From Ciona savignyi (Eukaryota > Chordata > Ascidiacea > Phlebobranchia > Cionidae), in contig CH003387.1 in the NCBI GenBank assembly GCA_000149265.1, positions 434,154-498,153 on the forward strand: 64,000 nt of DNA, given 5' to 3'. The notes under the pieces are model-generated. The model had not been told where the DNA came from. It saw only the letters and a program-made list of their open reading frames with translations, and made no database searches. The translations under genes and the position numbers were made by a program. Shown in pieces: positions 1 through 9,790 of the stretch (within the stretch, counting starts at the first letter, position 1; each line of letters opens with the position of its first letter).

Positions 1-671
1 TTCGGTGGTATACAATTGACACACAGTCCATCGAATGACCAGTTTATATTTTGTCCAAATCAATTTCATATAAGAAACTCCGGTGCGCGAAGTTTATTGT
101 TGAGAAGACCGATAATAATCTATAATTGACGTCGCACTTCGCCACAAAAACAAATCTCGCTCGATTTAAACGGTTCCTTTGAGAAAGGTTCACGAATTGT
201 GGCCGAACATACCGGTGGGCGGATTAGAAGTTGCCAGTGTCGCGCAGCTGCTGTGGGTGATAGTTTGTTGTTCTTGTCTCATTTAATTCGAGTCAAAATA
301 TCCAAAATCGCATGTTTGCCCGAGCAAGTGGTTTTGCATTCCTATGACTCGGTCGGGTGTCGGATTAATCAAGAATTGATTATCATACAAAGGAATTAAT
401 ATAAACGAACCACCGTCTGCTATTTTGCGAGCCTGTACAATTTCACAATATTCCAATTAAACAGCCAATTAATACATAGTTATCAGCAATCAATTGTGAA
501 TTAAAATACACGTGTGTGGTATCATAATTGGTAATATTGACGCATTTTCGATTAAACGTTCGATGATTCGACAACCAATGGGATAGGTATATAACTAATA
601 GTGTTCATTAAGTACCCAGGGTTACTGGATCCTCTACTAGGTACGTTTATACGTTATAAACCATAACTTTC
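1..671. other. No gene recognised
   Basis: AT-rich DNA with only short chance reading frames (for example 199-399 on the plus strand). I see no splice-bounded exon with recognisable coding content, no tRNA and no clear repeat until the SINE that follows. It could be the flank or intron of a gene lying to the left. Confidence 0.5.
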
Positions 672-940
672 CGACGGGTTAGTTTGGTGGTTTAGTTTTT
701 CGTCTTTCAGCTGAAGGGTTGCCGGTACGAAACTGGTCGCTATCTAGTCGGTTGTGTCCTTGGGTAAGGCACTTGGGTACCCATACTCAGTGGATTAACG
801 GGTTCTACTAAATTGAAGGAACGGGCGAATCATACACAACACAATGTAATAGCTCTGGTAACCCGACGGTGGTGATCTGACGTGTGTTAACCCCCTTGGT
901 TTTCCCATTTACGGGGATAAACATGAATATCTCATCGCTA
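672..940 (+). mobile_element. tRNA-derived SINE, near full length
   Basis: Reference-like copy of the main repeat of the window. The order is a tRNA-like head (GGTTAGTTTGGTGG, then GGTACGAAACTGG as a B-box-like block), CTAGTCGGTTGTGTCCTTGGG, a GGATTAACGGGTTCTACTAA block, CATACACAACACA, and the tail CCATTTACGGGGATAAACATG. It resembles the composite SINE described in Ciona as Cics-1; the name is unconfirmed. Confidence 0.8.
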
Positions 941-3835
941 TACCGGGCCTGGTTTTGAACCCAGGATCACTGGATTTCAGTTTAAGTTTGTTTTTACTTT
1001 AGGTGGAAAATAAGTTTAATCAACAATTGATTAATTAATAGTAGTTTTTAAACTCTTTAGTGGAAATAATCAAAGATCGCCAAGAAAAATTAGCTAGCCC
1101 TTTATTTACTTAACACTGTTAACTCATAAACACACAATATTACGTCATAGTTAATATTGTCTTTGATCGTCGGTCTATTAAGTACTTATCGTCACAATGC
1201 GTACGATTGTTATGGTTTATGACGTAAAACTCTTTGTTTAAGCAGCTATGTTTACAGAACGCACCGCAAGATACAAGAATTGAAAAAGTTATTTGTTTGT
1301 TGGACTGTAGATTACAAATGTTGGCGCTTTGTTTAGATTATACTGGGCGTATATCACCCATTCGGATCAGATATACAGGTCGCGATTATTAGGATTATTT
1401 TGTGCACAAAATCATATTTAAGTAGCCGATAAAATGGTTGAGGTTAAGTTTCTTGGAAAACCTTTTTTACCCATCACATTTACGAAAGTCATAATCCTGT
1501 GGTGTGTAACTGAGCGAATAAAAGGCTTTGTGACGTCACTACCAGAGATTTTCTCTTTCCAATAGTTGCTGACGACAACCCAGTACCTGCTGGTTGACTA
1601 TTTCGGGTTATTACGTAACGTATAATGTGCTAAGGAGTATTGTGTATAAAGTGTGATCTATACACCTCGCAATGTTATTATAACGGGTGTGACGCAGGTG
1701 GACTTGCGGCGGTGCACTTATCAAGGTTGATCTGTGTATAAATATATAGTGTTGGGAGTTTTGAACAAACTAGTCGTCAACAAGGCGTGTGTCTCTCTGC
1801 TGTTAGCACAAGTACTAATCATTAAGTATACATAGAAACCGTTGTACTACAGTACAATAAAATCACATTGTGTAAGTGCTTACATGGGATTAGTGATTTA
1901 CAAACTCATAAATAATGCAATAAATAGTGGGGACTGAGGTAAATGATGTAAATCCTACAAGAGTGCGGCGCGTGTCGGCGACGGTTTAATGTTCCGATCA
2001 TGTTATTATTGTCCGAAGCATAGTCCGACTGTCTCATCACTAAGTGAGATTTACATCAACCTTCTAAGCTTGCTCTCGGGTATTTGCATTGACCTCATTT
2101 CACTTGTGATGTCATTTGGCCAGACAATGCGATTGTTAGGTGGCATTGTCACCTCTATCTTCACGAGATGTTAGAAAACGATGTTAATAATTTCGCATCC
2201 AACTTAAATCATGATTGTTACACTTTGATACGTCAGCTATCAATTATTTTGGGGAACTTAGACAACGTCAGGGTTATTTGAAATTTGAAAGTCATTCTCC
2301 CAAACGAATTGGATTTGTGTTAAGTGACTCGTTTAAAAATAATATACTAAGAATTCAAGTCATTAGACGTTTTGACTCGTGCCATGTAATAAGTCTTTAA
2401 TTCGTGCTATTGCGACACAACTTATCAAGTATTGGATCATAACACAATCTCATGTGCAATTGGCCATTGGTGGTTTTGCTGACTTCTTTTATTACACGAA
2501 GTTACGCATTGAAACATATGACGATTTAACAGTCAAAACGGTTTGTTAGAAGCCGATTTAAAAAAATGTACTGATGTATTTAACAGTGGCGGGCACATAA
2601 CGCCCAAGAATTTATATCATTTTTAAATGTAGACATATGCCAGAATAGACATTTTACTATAACTCTTAAAAACACCGTTTACCACAAAATAAATGATGGC
2701 TCAATCAATCTGTATTTATAAATAAAGTTTGGCGTTACACCATTTCAGTTGTTATTGAATATTAAATCTTAAGATTTTTTTGTTCATTTGTCAAAATTAA
2801 ATATATTAGTTTATTTTTTGTTCCCACGGTAAAAACATGCAAAAGGACTTTAAAAAATAGAAGCGGTGGAAAAATGATAATTTTGAAATTTTAATTTGTA
2901 TTTAATAAGTCGCTTTTCTGAGATGGCAATTCCCAAACATGATTGCCACCAAGAACGGCTGCAAAAACGTATTCATATAGACAATCCTTCACATTGTCAA
3001 TTTCTGGAAGCAATTTAACCGCAGGGAAGTGTCTGTTCGATTGAAAAACCACAATTTTCCTCCACAAATTGCATCCTCTTCCTAAGCTTTAATTGAACGC
3101 CTCGTTCCATCAAATATTCGGAAGTTATTGAGGATCAATTGCCCACCAACGCCATTGTAATGCAATGAGAAAATTTCGCAAAGGGGTTCCCAAGCCAGTC
3201 GACTGGTAAATGAGCAATTATAGTGCATTTCCCCAATCCTTCCTGCCAATAACCAATTTGTTTTTAAAGGTTAAGCAGTGTGGAATTTCATGTTGTTTGG
3301 TCCATTGCAACTGTCTTAAACAGGTAGTTTATTGCGCGTAGTGATTCACTTTACCAGTGGGAGAAAGATGGTATCATGCTCGATATTCACCCAAGTCCTT
3401 GTAAAAATAGGACTTGACCTTTGTCAAGCTATCACACACAAACAAACACCCATGCACACACGTACGTACACACGCAAAACACATACAGTATATACAGTCG
3501 TAATGGCTCTTGTAACCCATCAACCCCATTTTAATGATTTCAACATATTAAACATTGCTTGATTAACGATTTAATATTGCTTAATTGGTTATTTCTTTGT
3601 CTTTTGTAAGATAATAAAAATGAACTTTTTGATTTACATTTAGAGTAACATATTTTTAGATTATTTTAAGATTACGTTTTTTTGTTAAAGGCGGAAAAGG
3701 AATTGTTTTCGGTATTTGAATTAGTTAATTATCTTCCAATTTTTTTCTTCTTTTTAACAGAATTATCTTTTCAGTATTTTACATCCATGTCGTATTAATT
3801 TCAGTGAAAAAAACTGGCAAATCACAAAATTAAAT
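941..3835. other. Gene-free stretch, nothing assigned
   Basis: About 2.9 kb with no recognisable exon. A perfect TGACGTCA site lies at 1531-1538. The interval 2920-3240 is less AT-rich and looks more coding-like on the minus strand, but no frame stays open for long. A CA/CACA-rich microsatellite-like tract lies near 3430-3495. Confidence 0.45.
3430..3495. repeat. Degenerate (CA)n/(ACAC) microsatellite
   Basis: Interrupted ACACA runs with CGTACGTACA interruptions. This is simple-sequence DNA with no coding or structural role visible. Confidence 0.6.
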
Positions 3836-3907
3836 AGGTCCCGCCGAGATTTGAACTCGGATTGCTGGATTCAAAGTCCAGAGTGATAACCGTTACACCA
3901 CGGGACC
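3836..3907 (-). tRNA. tRNA-Gln (anticodon TTG)
   Basis: The reverse complement folds as a standard 72-nt tRNA: acceptor stem GGTCCCG with CGGGACC plus discriminator T, D arm with GGTGTAACGGTTA, anticodon stem CTGGA/TCCAG around loop CTTTGAA (anticodon TTG), and T arm with the GTTCAAATC B box. It decodes CAA (glutamine) and would be transcribed by RNA polymerase III from its internal A and B boxes. A near-identical gene lies 0.6 kb away on the same strand. Confidence 0.95.
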
Positions 3908-4511
3908 GATATACTGTAGACGCTTATTCTAATAACTAACATCAACATTAGAACACATGTTGACATTTTAACAAAAACATGGCCCAGCGGCGCCAACTTG
4001 CAAAAGGAATTTTAACTGACAATTGTATTAAAATTAGCTATCTTCTTTACCATAATAAATTTCAATAAAGAAGTGTTATTAGGTAAAGTTCAGACAATTA
4101 AAAGGAAATGAGACAAAACTAGTTCATGATACACTCTGTGGTAAATGAAATATTTAATGCATTAAACATATGTCCCCACAATGGGATAAACATGGGCAGC
4201 ATAACTAGTTACATTTGTATAATACGGTACTGAAATGTGCATATAAAGTGTAGGTGTTGTACTAGGCACGTGGTATTACTTAACAGTATTTTAATTTAGC
4301 ACCTTTAATTAGAAACCCATGTGAATAAAAAACGGCGTTATATTATATTGTAAATCTATAGTGTAAATTCGTGTAGATAATAGGTGCTGTATTAAAGGTT
4401 GCAAAATTTTGAAAAGCAATGCGCGATTTGACAAATACACATTTCCATATCTATATAGGAGTAAAACATGTGATAATAAAATAGTAACAAAAAATTGTTT
4501 AAAAAGAAAAC
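3908..4511. other. Spacer between two tRNA-Gln genes
   Basis: AT-rich spacer, 604 bp. No exon or repeat is recognised. The flanks of the two tRNA genes are not visibly similar, so the pair is not an obvious recent tandem duplication of a larger unit. Confidence 0.5.
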
Positions 4512-4583
4512 AGGTCCTGCCGAGATTTGAACTCGGATTGCTGGATTCAAAGTCCAGAGTGATAACCGTTACACCACAGGACC
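4512..4583 (-). tRNA. tRNA-Gln (anticodon TTG), second copy
   Basis: Nearly identical in sequence to the tRNA at 3836-3907, with anticodon TTG in loop CTTTGAA. The acceptor stem is GGTCCTG/CAGGACC: relative to the first copy one C-G pair has become T-A on both sides, a compensatory change that keeps pairing and argues that both genes are functional. On the minus strand it is followed at once by T runs (GTTTTCTTTTT), a good Pol III terminator. Confidence 0.96.
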
Positions 4584-5127
4584 GCCGCACAGTTTTCCAT
4601 CGAAAGAACGTATTTAAACATCGTTACAATATAATAGACATTTACATTCTATCAAAACGGATTTTACATAGCACTTTGCTATTATAGAGAATTATATTAA
4701 ATGGAGTTTATTATTACTATTGTTATTAATCTTTTTAACATATATTATTGTTAATATCAATAACCACAACTCACAACTCAACATACAGTTACTCAAAACC
4801 ATAAGTCGAGCTGCAAAGAATTGCATTGTGTTAGTATGTGGTATAAATGATTTGTAAAATAACCGTGCAATATGCGAGTATTCACTGGAACATATGGTTG
4901 GACTGGTATTAGTGTATCCGGACACCGGTGATTGCAGCTTATTGACGTATAATTAGTTGGCAAGTAACACTAATCAAAGCACATTTAAATGGTTCCATGG
5001 TTATTGGGCTTACTCAGTAATATCTCTAAAATACAGTAACCACATCATCTAAATTTCGGAAAATTTTAACCAATGGCTTTTAATCTGTTTAAACCACCTG
5101 ATCAAAGTAACTGCTTAGCGGCATAGT

Positions 5128-5420
5128 ATAGGATAGGAAAGGATATTTATGTTTATCCCCGTGATTGGGAAAACCAAGGGGGTTATCACATGAGCAATCG
5201 TCAGATCACCTCGCGCCCATCGTCGGGTTACCGGAGCTATTGCCGTGTGTTGTACATGATTCACACGTTCTTTCAATTTGGTAGAACTCATTAATCCGCT
5301 GGGTTCAGGCAATGTCCGTAAAGTGCCTTATCCAAGGACACAATTGATTAGATAGCGACGAGTTCAGAATCTGCAACCATTCGGTTAAAAGGCTTCGCAC
5401 TAAACCGCCAGACTAACCAG
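5128..5420 (-). mobile_element. tRNA-derived SINE, near full length
   Basis: Same family as 672-940, inverted. The 3' end (ATTTATGTTTATCCCCGTGA) is at the left and the tRNA-like head at the right. Confidence 0.85.
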
Positions 5421-5546
5421 TAAGTTATTTATGCTATACACAGCAAACACATTAAAGAGTTAAACGTCAATAGGGAACATATAATTAATGCTTACGCAAA
5501 CTTGTAGTTTCTGCCAGCACATAGCCTATGTTTCGGATTCAATCAA

Positions 5547-5740
5547 CGCCGGGTTACTGGAGCTATTGCAGTGTGTTGTGTACGATTGAGACGTTAGTTT
5601 AATTTGGTTGAACCTATTATTCCGCTAGGATCAGGCAATGTCTGTTAAGTGCCTTACCCGAGGACATAACCGATTAGACAGTGACCAGTTTCGGACCTGT
5701 TACTCTTCGGCTGAATGTCAACACGCTAACCCACCAAGCT
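5547..5740 (-). mobile_element. tRNA-derived SINE, 3' tail missing
   Basis: Inverted copy starting inside the GGGTTACTGGAGCTATTGCA block, so the terminal part of the tail is lost. The head ends near 5740. It lies about 125 bp beyond the previous copy in the same orientation. Confidence 0.8.
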
Positions 5741-6263
5741 ATTCCGTATGACCTTTCACGATAGCAAAAATATCCGTATCCTGTTCAAATTGAACCAAGA
5801 AATGCTTGATGAAGTTAAGAATGAGATTTTTCAGAAAGTATATTTCATAAAATACGGGCGCCTTTTTGTAATATATTAAATACTAATAGTGGGGCAGATA
5901 CAGCTATTAGCTTGGCAATCAGCCATTTTTTAATGTGCATGCTTCAGCTTAGTACGACTTGTTGTTCTATTTTGACCAAAGACTAAAACGATTGACTAAG
6001 ATATTGTGAACCGGTGCTCGCATTTGAGCATTGAACTTCTGCATTGTAACCTTAAATCTGCATTGTAACCTTGAATCTGCGGATTCAAAATGGCTTTTGC
6101 ACCCAATATCGTTGAATAATGTTTGAATTATATGGTGGTCATGAAATCGCCCAGAGTACTAAGGTGGGCTGCGTGTGCTGACAATAGGTGCAATGCACGG
6201 GACAATAGGTATACCGAACGTATAAAAAGAACGAACTCCATCAAGAATCTAACACAGCTCGCC
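5741..6263. other. Upstream region of the CAP gene
   Basis: No gene. Two imperfect direct copies of TCTGCATTGTAACCTT lie at about 6038-6076, roughly 190 bp before the CAP start codon. No TATA box stands out. Confidence 0.4.
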
Positions 6264-8100
6264 ATGTTTCTTTACAGTTCTATCGTGATTTGCTGCTTCG
6301 CCTGCCTATTTCCTCGGGATGTGCTGTCAAAGGCCATATCTCCAGCTGGTGAGTCTAATTGTTGCCATGTACTCACAATGTCTGATCTATGTGTTTAGAA
6401 CGTATGCGGAGAGGGGTGGACAGCTTGATTGAATCAATTACGTTGACCGATGAAGAGAAGACTTACATTGTGACTCAGCACAATGACTACAGGAAACTGC
6501 AAGGAGCATCTGATATGCTACGTGTAACTTGGGATAATGATCTGGAAAATTTCGCCAAAAACTACGTAATGTATGACATCATATATAATGACGTTTGTGT
6601 TGCTATTGAATTTGACCTTTTGCAAGGAATTGCAAGTTTCAGCACAGCGTGCACACGAGTGTGGGGAGTTTTTCCACGGTTGGTGAAAATCTTGGGGTGT
6701 CTTACACCACTTCGACGGTTTACGATCGTAGTTTCATCAAATCAACGACTGATGCTTGGTATAACGAGGTAAGGTCGTTCACACATGTCAGGTTAGCGTA
6801 TAAACCTCATCTTTGTTCAGATCTCCGCTTACAACTATGAAAACTCCACATGTCAAGCGAGTAGTGTGTGTGGCCACTACACACAAGTGGTCTGGGCTTC
6901 AACGTATAAGATTGGATGTGGTGCTGCATTTTGTAGTTCAAGGTGACGTTTTATGGTCGTTTATTAGAGCATATGGCGGATAACTTTTAACATCGCTGGT
7001 GTTGGCGGATGATAATCGAAAGACCACTAACAAATTATACGGCGATAACCCCGCAGTTATATAAATCCTATAAATGCGATTTTCCCACTGTAGCCACAAT
7101 GGATATGATTTATCTATTCAATATACTTAACTTCCCACCCGACTGTTTCACTTTTAAACGGTTTGATATTCCACAGCGTCTACCACCATTCCCTGTTAGT
7201 GTCGTGCAACTATGGACCAGCTGGAAAGTATGTTCACCGTATGTTGTAATTTCTCTAAAATCTTCACTAATGGTTTAATTTTAAACGCAGTATTTTGAAC
7301 AACACACTCGGTCGGGTCGGACAACCGTTCAAAAAAGGCTTTGCTTGCTCAGCCTGTCCGGCGGGGGATAATTGTGCAAGCGGACTCTGCGCCAACTCTG
7401 TTAGAGATGGGAATCAATCTACTTCAACAAGTCCTTCAACTAGTCAACCCTTTTCAACAAGTCCTTCAACTAGTCAACCCTTTTCAACAAGTCTTTCAAC
7501 TAGTCAACCCTTTTCAACAAGTCCTTCGACTAGTCAACCCTTTTCAACAAGTTCATCAACTTCAACTAGTCAACCCTTTTCAACAAGTCTTTCAACTAGT
7601 CAACCCTTTTCAACAAGTCCTTCGACTAGTCAACCCTTTTCAACAAGTCCTTCAACTAGTCAACCCTTTTCAACAAGTCTTTCAACTAGTCAACCCTTTT
7701 CAACAAGTCCTTCGACTAGTCAACCCTTTTTAACAAGTCCTTCAACTAGTCAACCCTTTTCAACAAGTCTTTCAACTAGTCAACCCTTTTCAACAAGTCC
7801 TTCAACTGCAACAAACCTGTCCACCAAAAAAGGTTGATAAAATATACAAACCACCTAACTTAACTTACTAATAAGTTGTTGTCCCATCATCCAGGCAATC
7901 CCAAGAAGATGAGACCCAATCTACAACAAGAACCGCGTTTCATCAAAAAGATAAAGAAAGTTATACAGTAAGTTCTAATGCAAAAATGTTAATACTAAAT
8001 ATAGACTTTGATAAATTAGCATTTTGTCAAAACTTCCGTTTACAGGAGAGTTGTCAATTTGTTGAAAAAGTTGTTCGGGTACTTGGACGAGGTCGAATAA
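6264..8100 (+). CDS. Secreted CAP/SCP-domain protein with Ser/Thr/Pro repeats and cationic C-terminus
   Basis: Eight exons keep phase: 6264-6348, 6399-6570, 6627-6768, 6821-6942, 7177-7227, 7291-7832, 7895-7967, 8046-8100, giving 413 residues. The ATG at 6264 is chosen because it opens a signal peptide (MFLYSSIVICCFACLF); an upstream ATG at 6123 in the same frame would bury it. Residues about 45-190 are a CAP domain (CRISP/antigen 5/PR-1 family): CKFQHS, GENLG, the signature GHYTQVVWAS at about 151-160 with KIGCG, and CNYGPAG. A cysteine-rich hinge (ACSACPAGDNCASGLC) follows. About 13 copies of a Ser/Thr/Pro decapeptide then form a mucin-like, probably O-glycosylated stalk. The last two exons encode a basic amphipathic tail. 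The donor after exon 6 (GTTGAT) is weak; without that splice the protein would stop at 7837. AATAAATAAA near 8213 is a likely poly(A) signal. CAP proteins are extracellular with diverse roles; the exact role here is unknown. Confidence 0.88.
7414..7808 (+). repeat. 30-bp coding minisatellite in the CAP gene
   Basis: About 13 tandem units of 30 bp (CCTTCAACTAGTCAACCC followed by TTTTCAACAAGT), each encoding STSPSTSQPF. Units alternate between a Pro (CCTTCAAC or CCTTCGAC) and a Leu (CTTTCAAC) variant in a partly regular three-unit order. One unit carries an in-frame insertion (TCATCAACTTCAACTAGT). The repeat keeps two frames open at once, so the overlapping frame at 7341-7733 is a by-product. 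Confidence 0.95.
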
Positions 8101-8890
8101 ACAATTGGAACTTACGTTAAATCGCTCTGTACATATTGATGTGTGTCCCAAGAAATATAAGAACACAAAATTCTTTGTCGAAGTTATTGCTGTCGTTATT
8201 CGCGTGGGGGAAAATAAATAAAAAAATAACTCTTCAGCGACTCCTATCCACCATTACCAACCAGGCCTACTCTAAACCGGAAATCGACCAAAATTTACCG
8301 AATCGGTTTAAAACTTTAATCATTGTTAGATATGCTGATATAGATATGCAGACATTGACATTTTGGGTGACAACTTTGGCCAGGGCTTCGCCGTCTTTGG
8401 GGAAAAGGATAAGAAAAGTGAGAAAAACACAGCAAATTAACAAAAAAACGTGCATCCAGGATAATTATAGGGAAGTAATTAACAGTGTTACCAAAAATTG
8501 TAAATATTCCTTAAAAATGTGATTTTAGGGCAACACAGAAAAAAGGGACAAAAATATACCCAAGCCTATTTACTTTTATGATGAACTAACAAAGACACAT
8601 GTGCTGGGTTAAGCAAGGCGTATATCTAAATCACCTGTAAATATCTTGCTTGCTTGAGTTATAACCAAATCATAATCCACGGGTTCTATTTGCTATTTGG
8701 CAGTAAAATGCTCTTGCCTTATTCAAATATTACAAAATATTTTTATAATTTACAAAATGTATTCTGGATTAAATAAATGTTTATATACATGATACACAAA
8801 TGTAGACATACAACGTCACGATATGGAAATAAACAAGAATTAAGTCATTTAATACAAATGGTCGTTGTTCATGGCCCTTAATTTAATTAG
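8101..8890. other. 3' flank of the CAP gene
   Basis: Contains AATAAATAAAAAAATAAC near 8213-8230, the likely end of the CAP transcript. A 128-codon frame at 8136-8522 runs straight through that signal and has no recognisable content, so I do not call it a gene. Confidence 0.5.
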
Positions 8891-9003
8891 TTTTTTACTG
8901 GGTTAAGTTTTGAATCCATGGGCTCGTCCCTTACATTGTTTTTTTTATAATGTTGGTATATGTATCGGTCGCGTTAACCATTCGGCCATACGACCGTACC
9001 CAA
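8891..9003 (-). mobile_element. Second SINE family, tRNA-Ser/Leu-like head
   Basis: Read on the minus strand: a class II tRNA-like start (GGCCGAATGGTTAACGCGAC), a variable part with CATATACC, then a degenerate GTTCGAA-type B box at the left end. Copies of the same element lie at 28180, 28600, 49120, 54225 and 55086. It differs from the main SINE. Confidence 0.65.
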
Positions 9004-9607
9004 ATTCTTCAGGTGAGTTTCATGGCACACATATCGACCACAGTTCCCTCTAGCGGATTCCAGTTCAACAGACCGGTATTGAGGTTGGATGGCTCGGGGA
9101 AAAATGAGCCCAGTATCCCAGTGTTTGCGGACCATGATTTGGGAAATCCATTGGACCATATCTCGTGCTTCGTAGCGTTGACCCCTGGTTGACCCGAGCT
9201 GAGGGTTACAGCGCCACTCTGCGGTTGAAAAGTTGTTAAAATAGAATTGGGTGAATGGGGTTTTATTCTTGTGGGTTACATGAGCAATTTCATGGGGTAA
9301 CATGGGTTATAGCTAGGTGTTAAACTTGGGAGATATTTTACTCAATATTTCATTTTGGTTCAAACAATGTCTAATTGTTAACGACCATACAGACCAGCAT
9401 TTGCGCGGTTTCGAACCCAAAACCTCTTCGTTCGCAGTCTTCAAATGCTTAAAAAATAAGCGAAGCATTTTCAGGTATTATACGTGCAGATGCACAACAA
9501 TGGCATTTGGACCATGAATGTCCAATAAAATAATCAACAGTCATTTAATTGTTTTTATACATCATGGAAATTATCAAAACAAAGACGTTCTTAATCCACT
9601 AGTTACA

Positions 9608-9700
9608 GGCTGCGCTCAGTGCTTGCGCAAGAGTACCACCTACTAGCTAGCGACCAGTTTTGATACTGTAACCATTCGGTTGGAAACATACAAGCTTTGG
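9608..9700 (-). mobile_element. SINE fragment (head only)
   Basis: Inverted fragment with CTAGCTAGCGACCAGTTTTG and AACCATTCGGTTGGAAA, i.e. only the tRNA-like head and first body block of the main SINE. It lies downstream of the last lectin exon I can place. Confidence 0.6.
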
Positions 9701-9790
9701 TCGGACTGGCATCGGTCACTGTATTCGTTTTTACTAAAAATATAAATAGTTTAAAAGGAATTCTTGGGATTACAGAACCAGCCAATCCAC

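Noticed and set aside
4309..4687. Frames on both strands across the second tRNA-Gln
   Set aside because: They read through the tRNA gene; the folded tRNA explains the sequence.
7341..7733. 130-codon second frame (LVNPFQQV repeats) over the CAP repeat
   Set aside because: A by-product of a 30-bp repeat with no stop in two frames; the other frame continues the CAP domain and hinge.
8136..8522. 128-codon frame after the CAP gene
   Set aside because: Crosses the likely CAP poly(A) signal and has no recognisable content.
8974..9303. 109-codon minus-strand frame (WRCNPQLG, NCGRYVCHE)
   Set aside because: Phase would allow it as a further lectin exon, but the cysteine and tryptophan spacing does not fit the second half of a C-type lectin domain and it runs into a SINE. 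A different frame gives a lectin-like PEPSN word, which weakens both readings.
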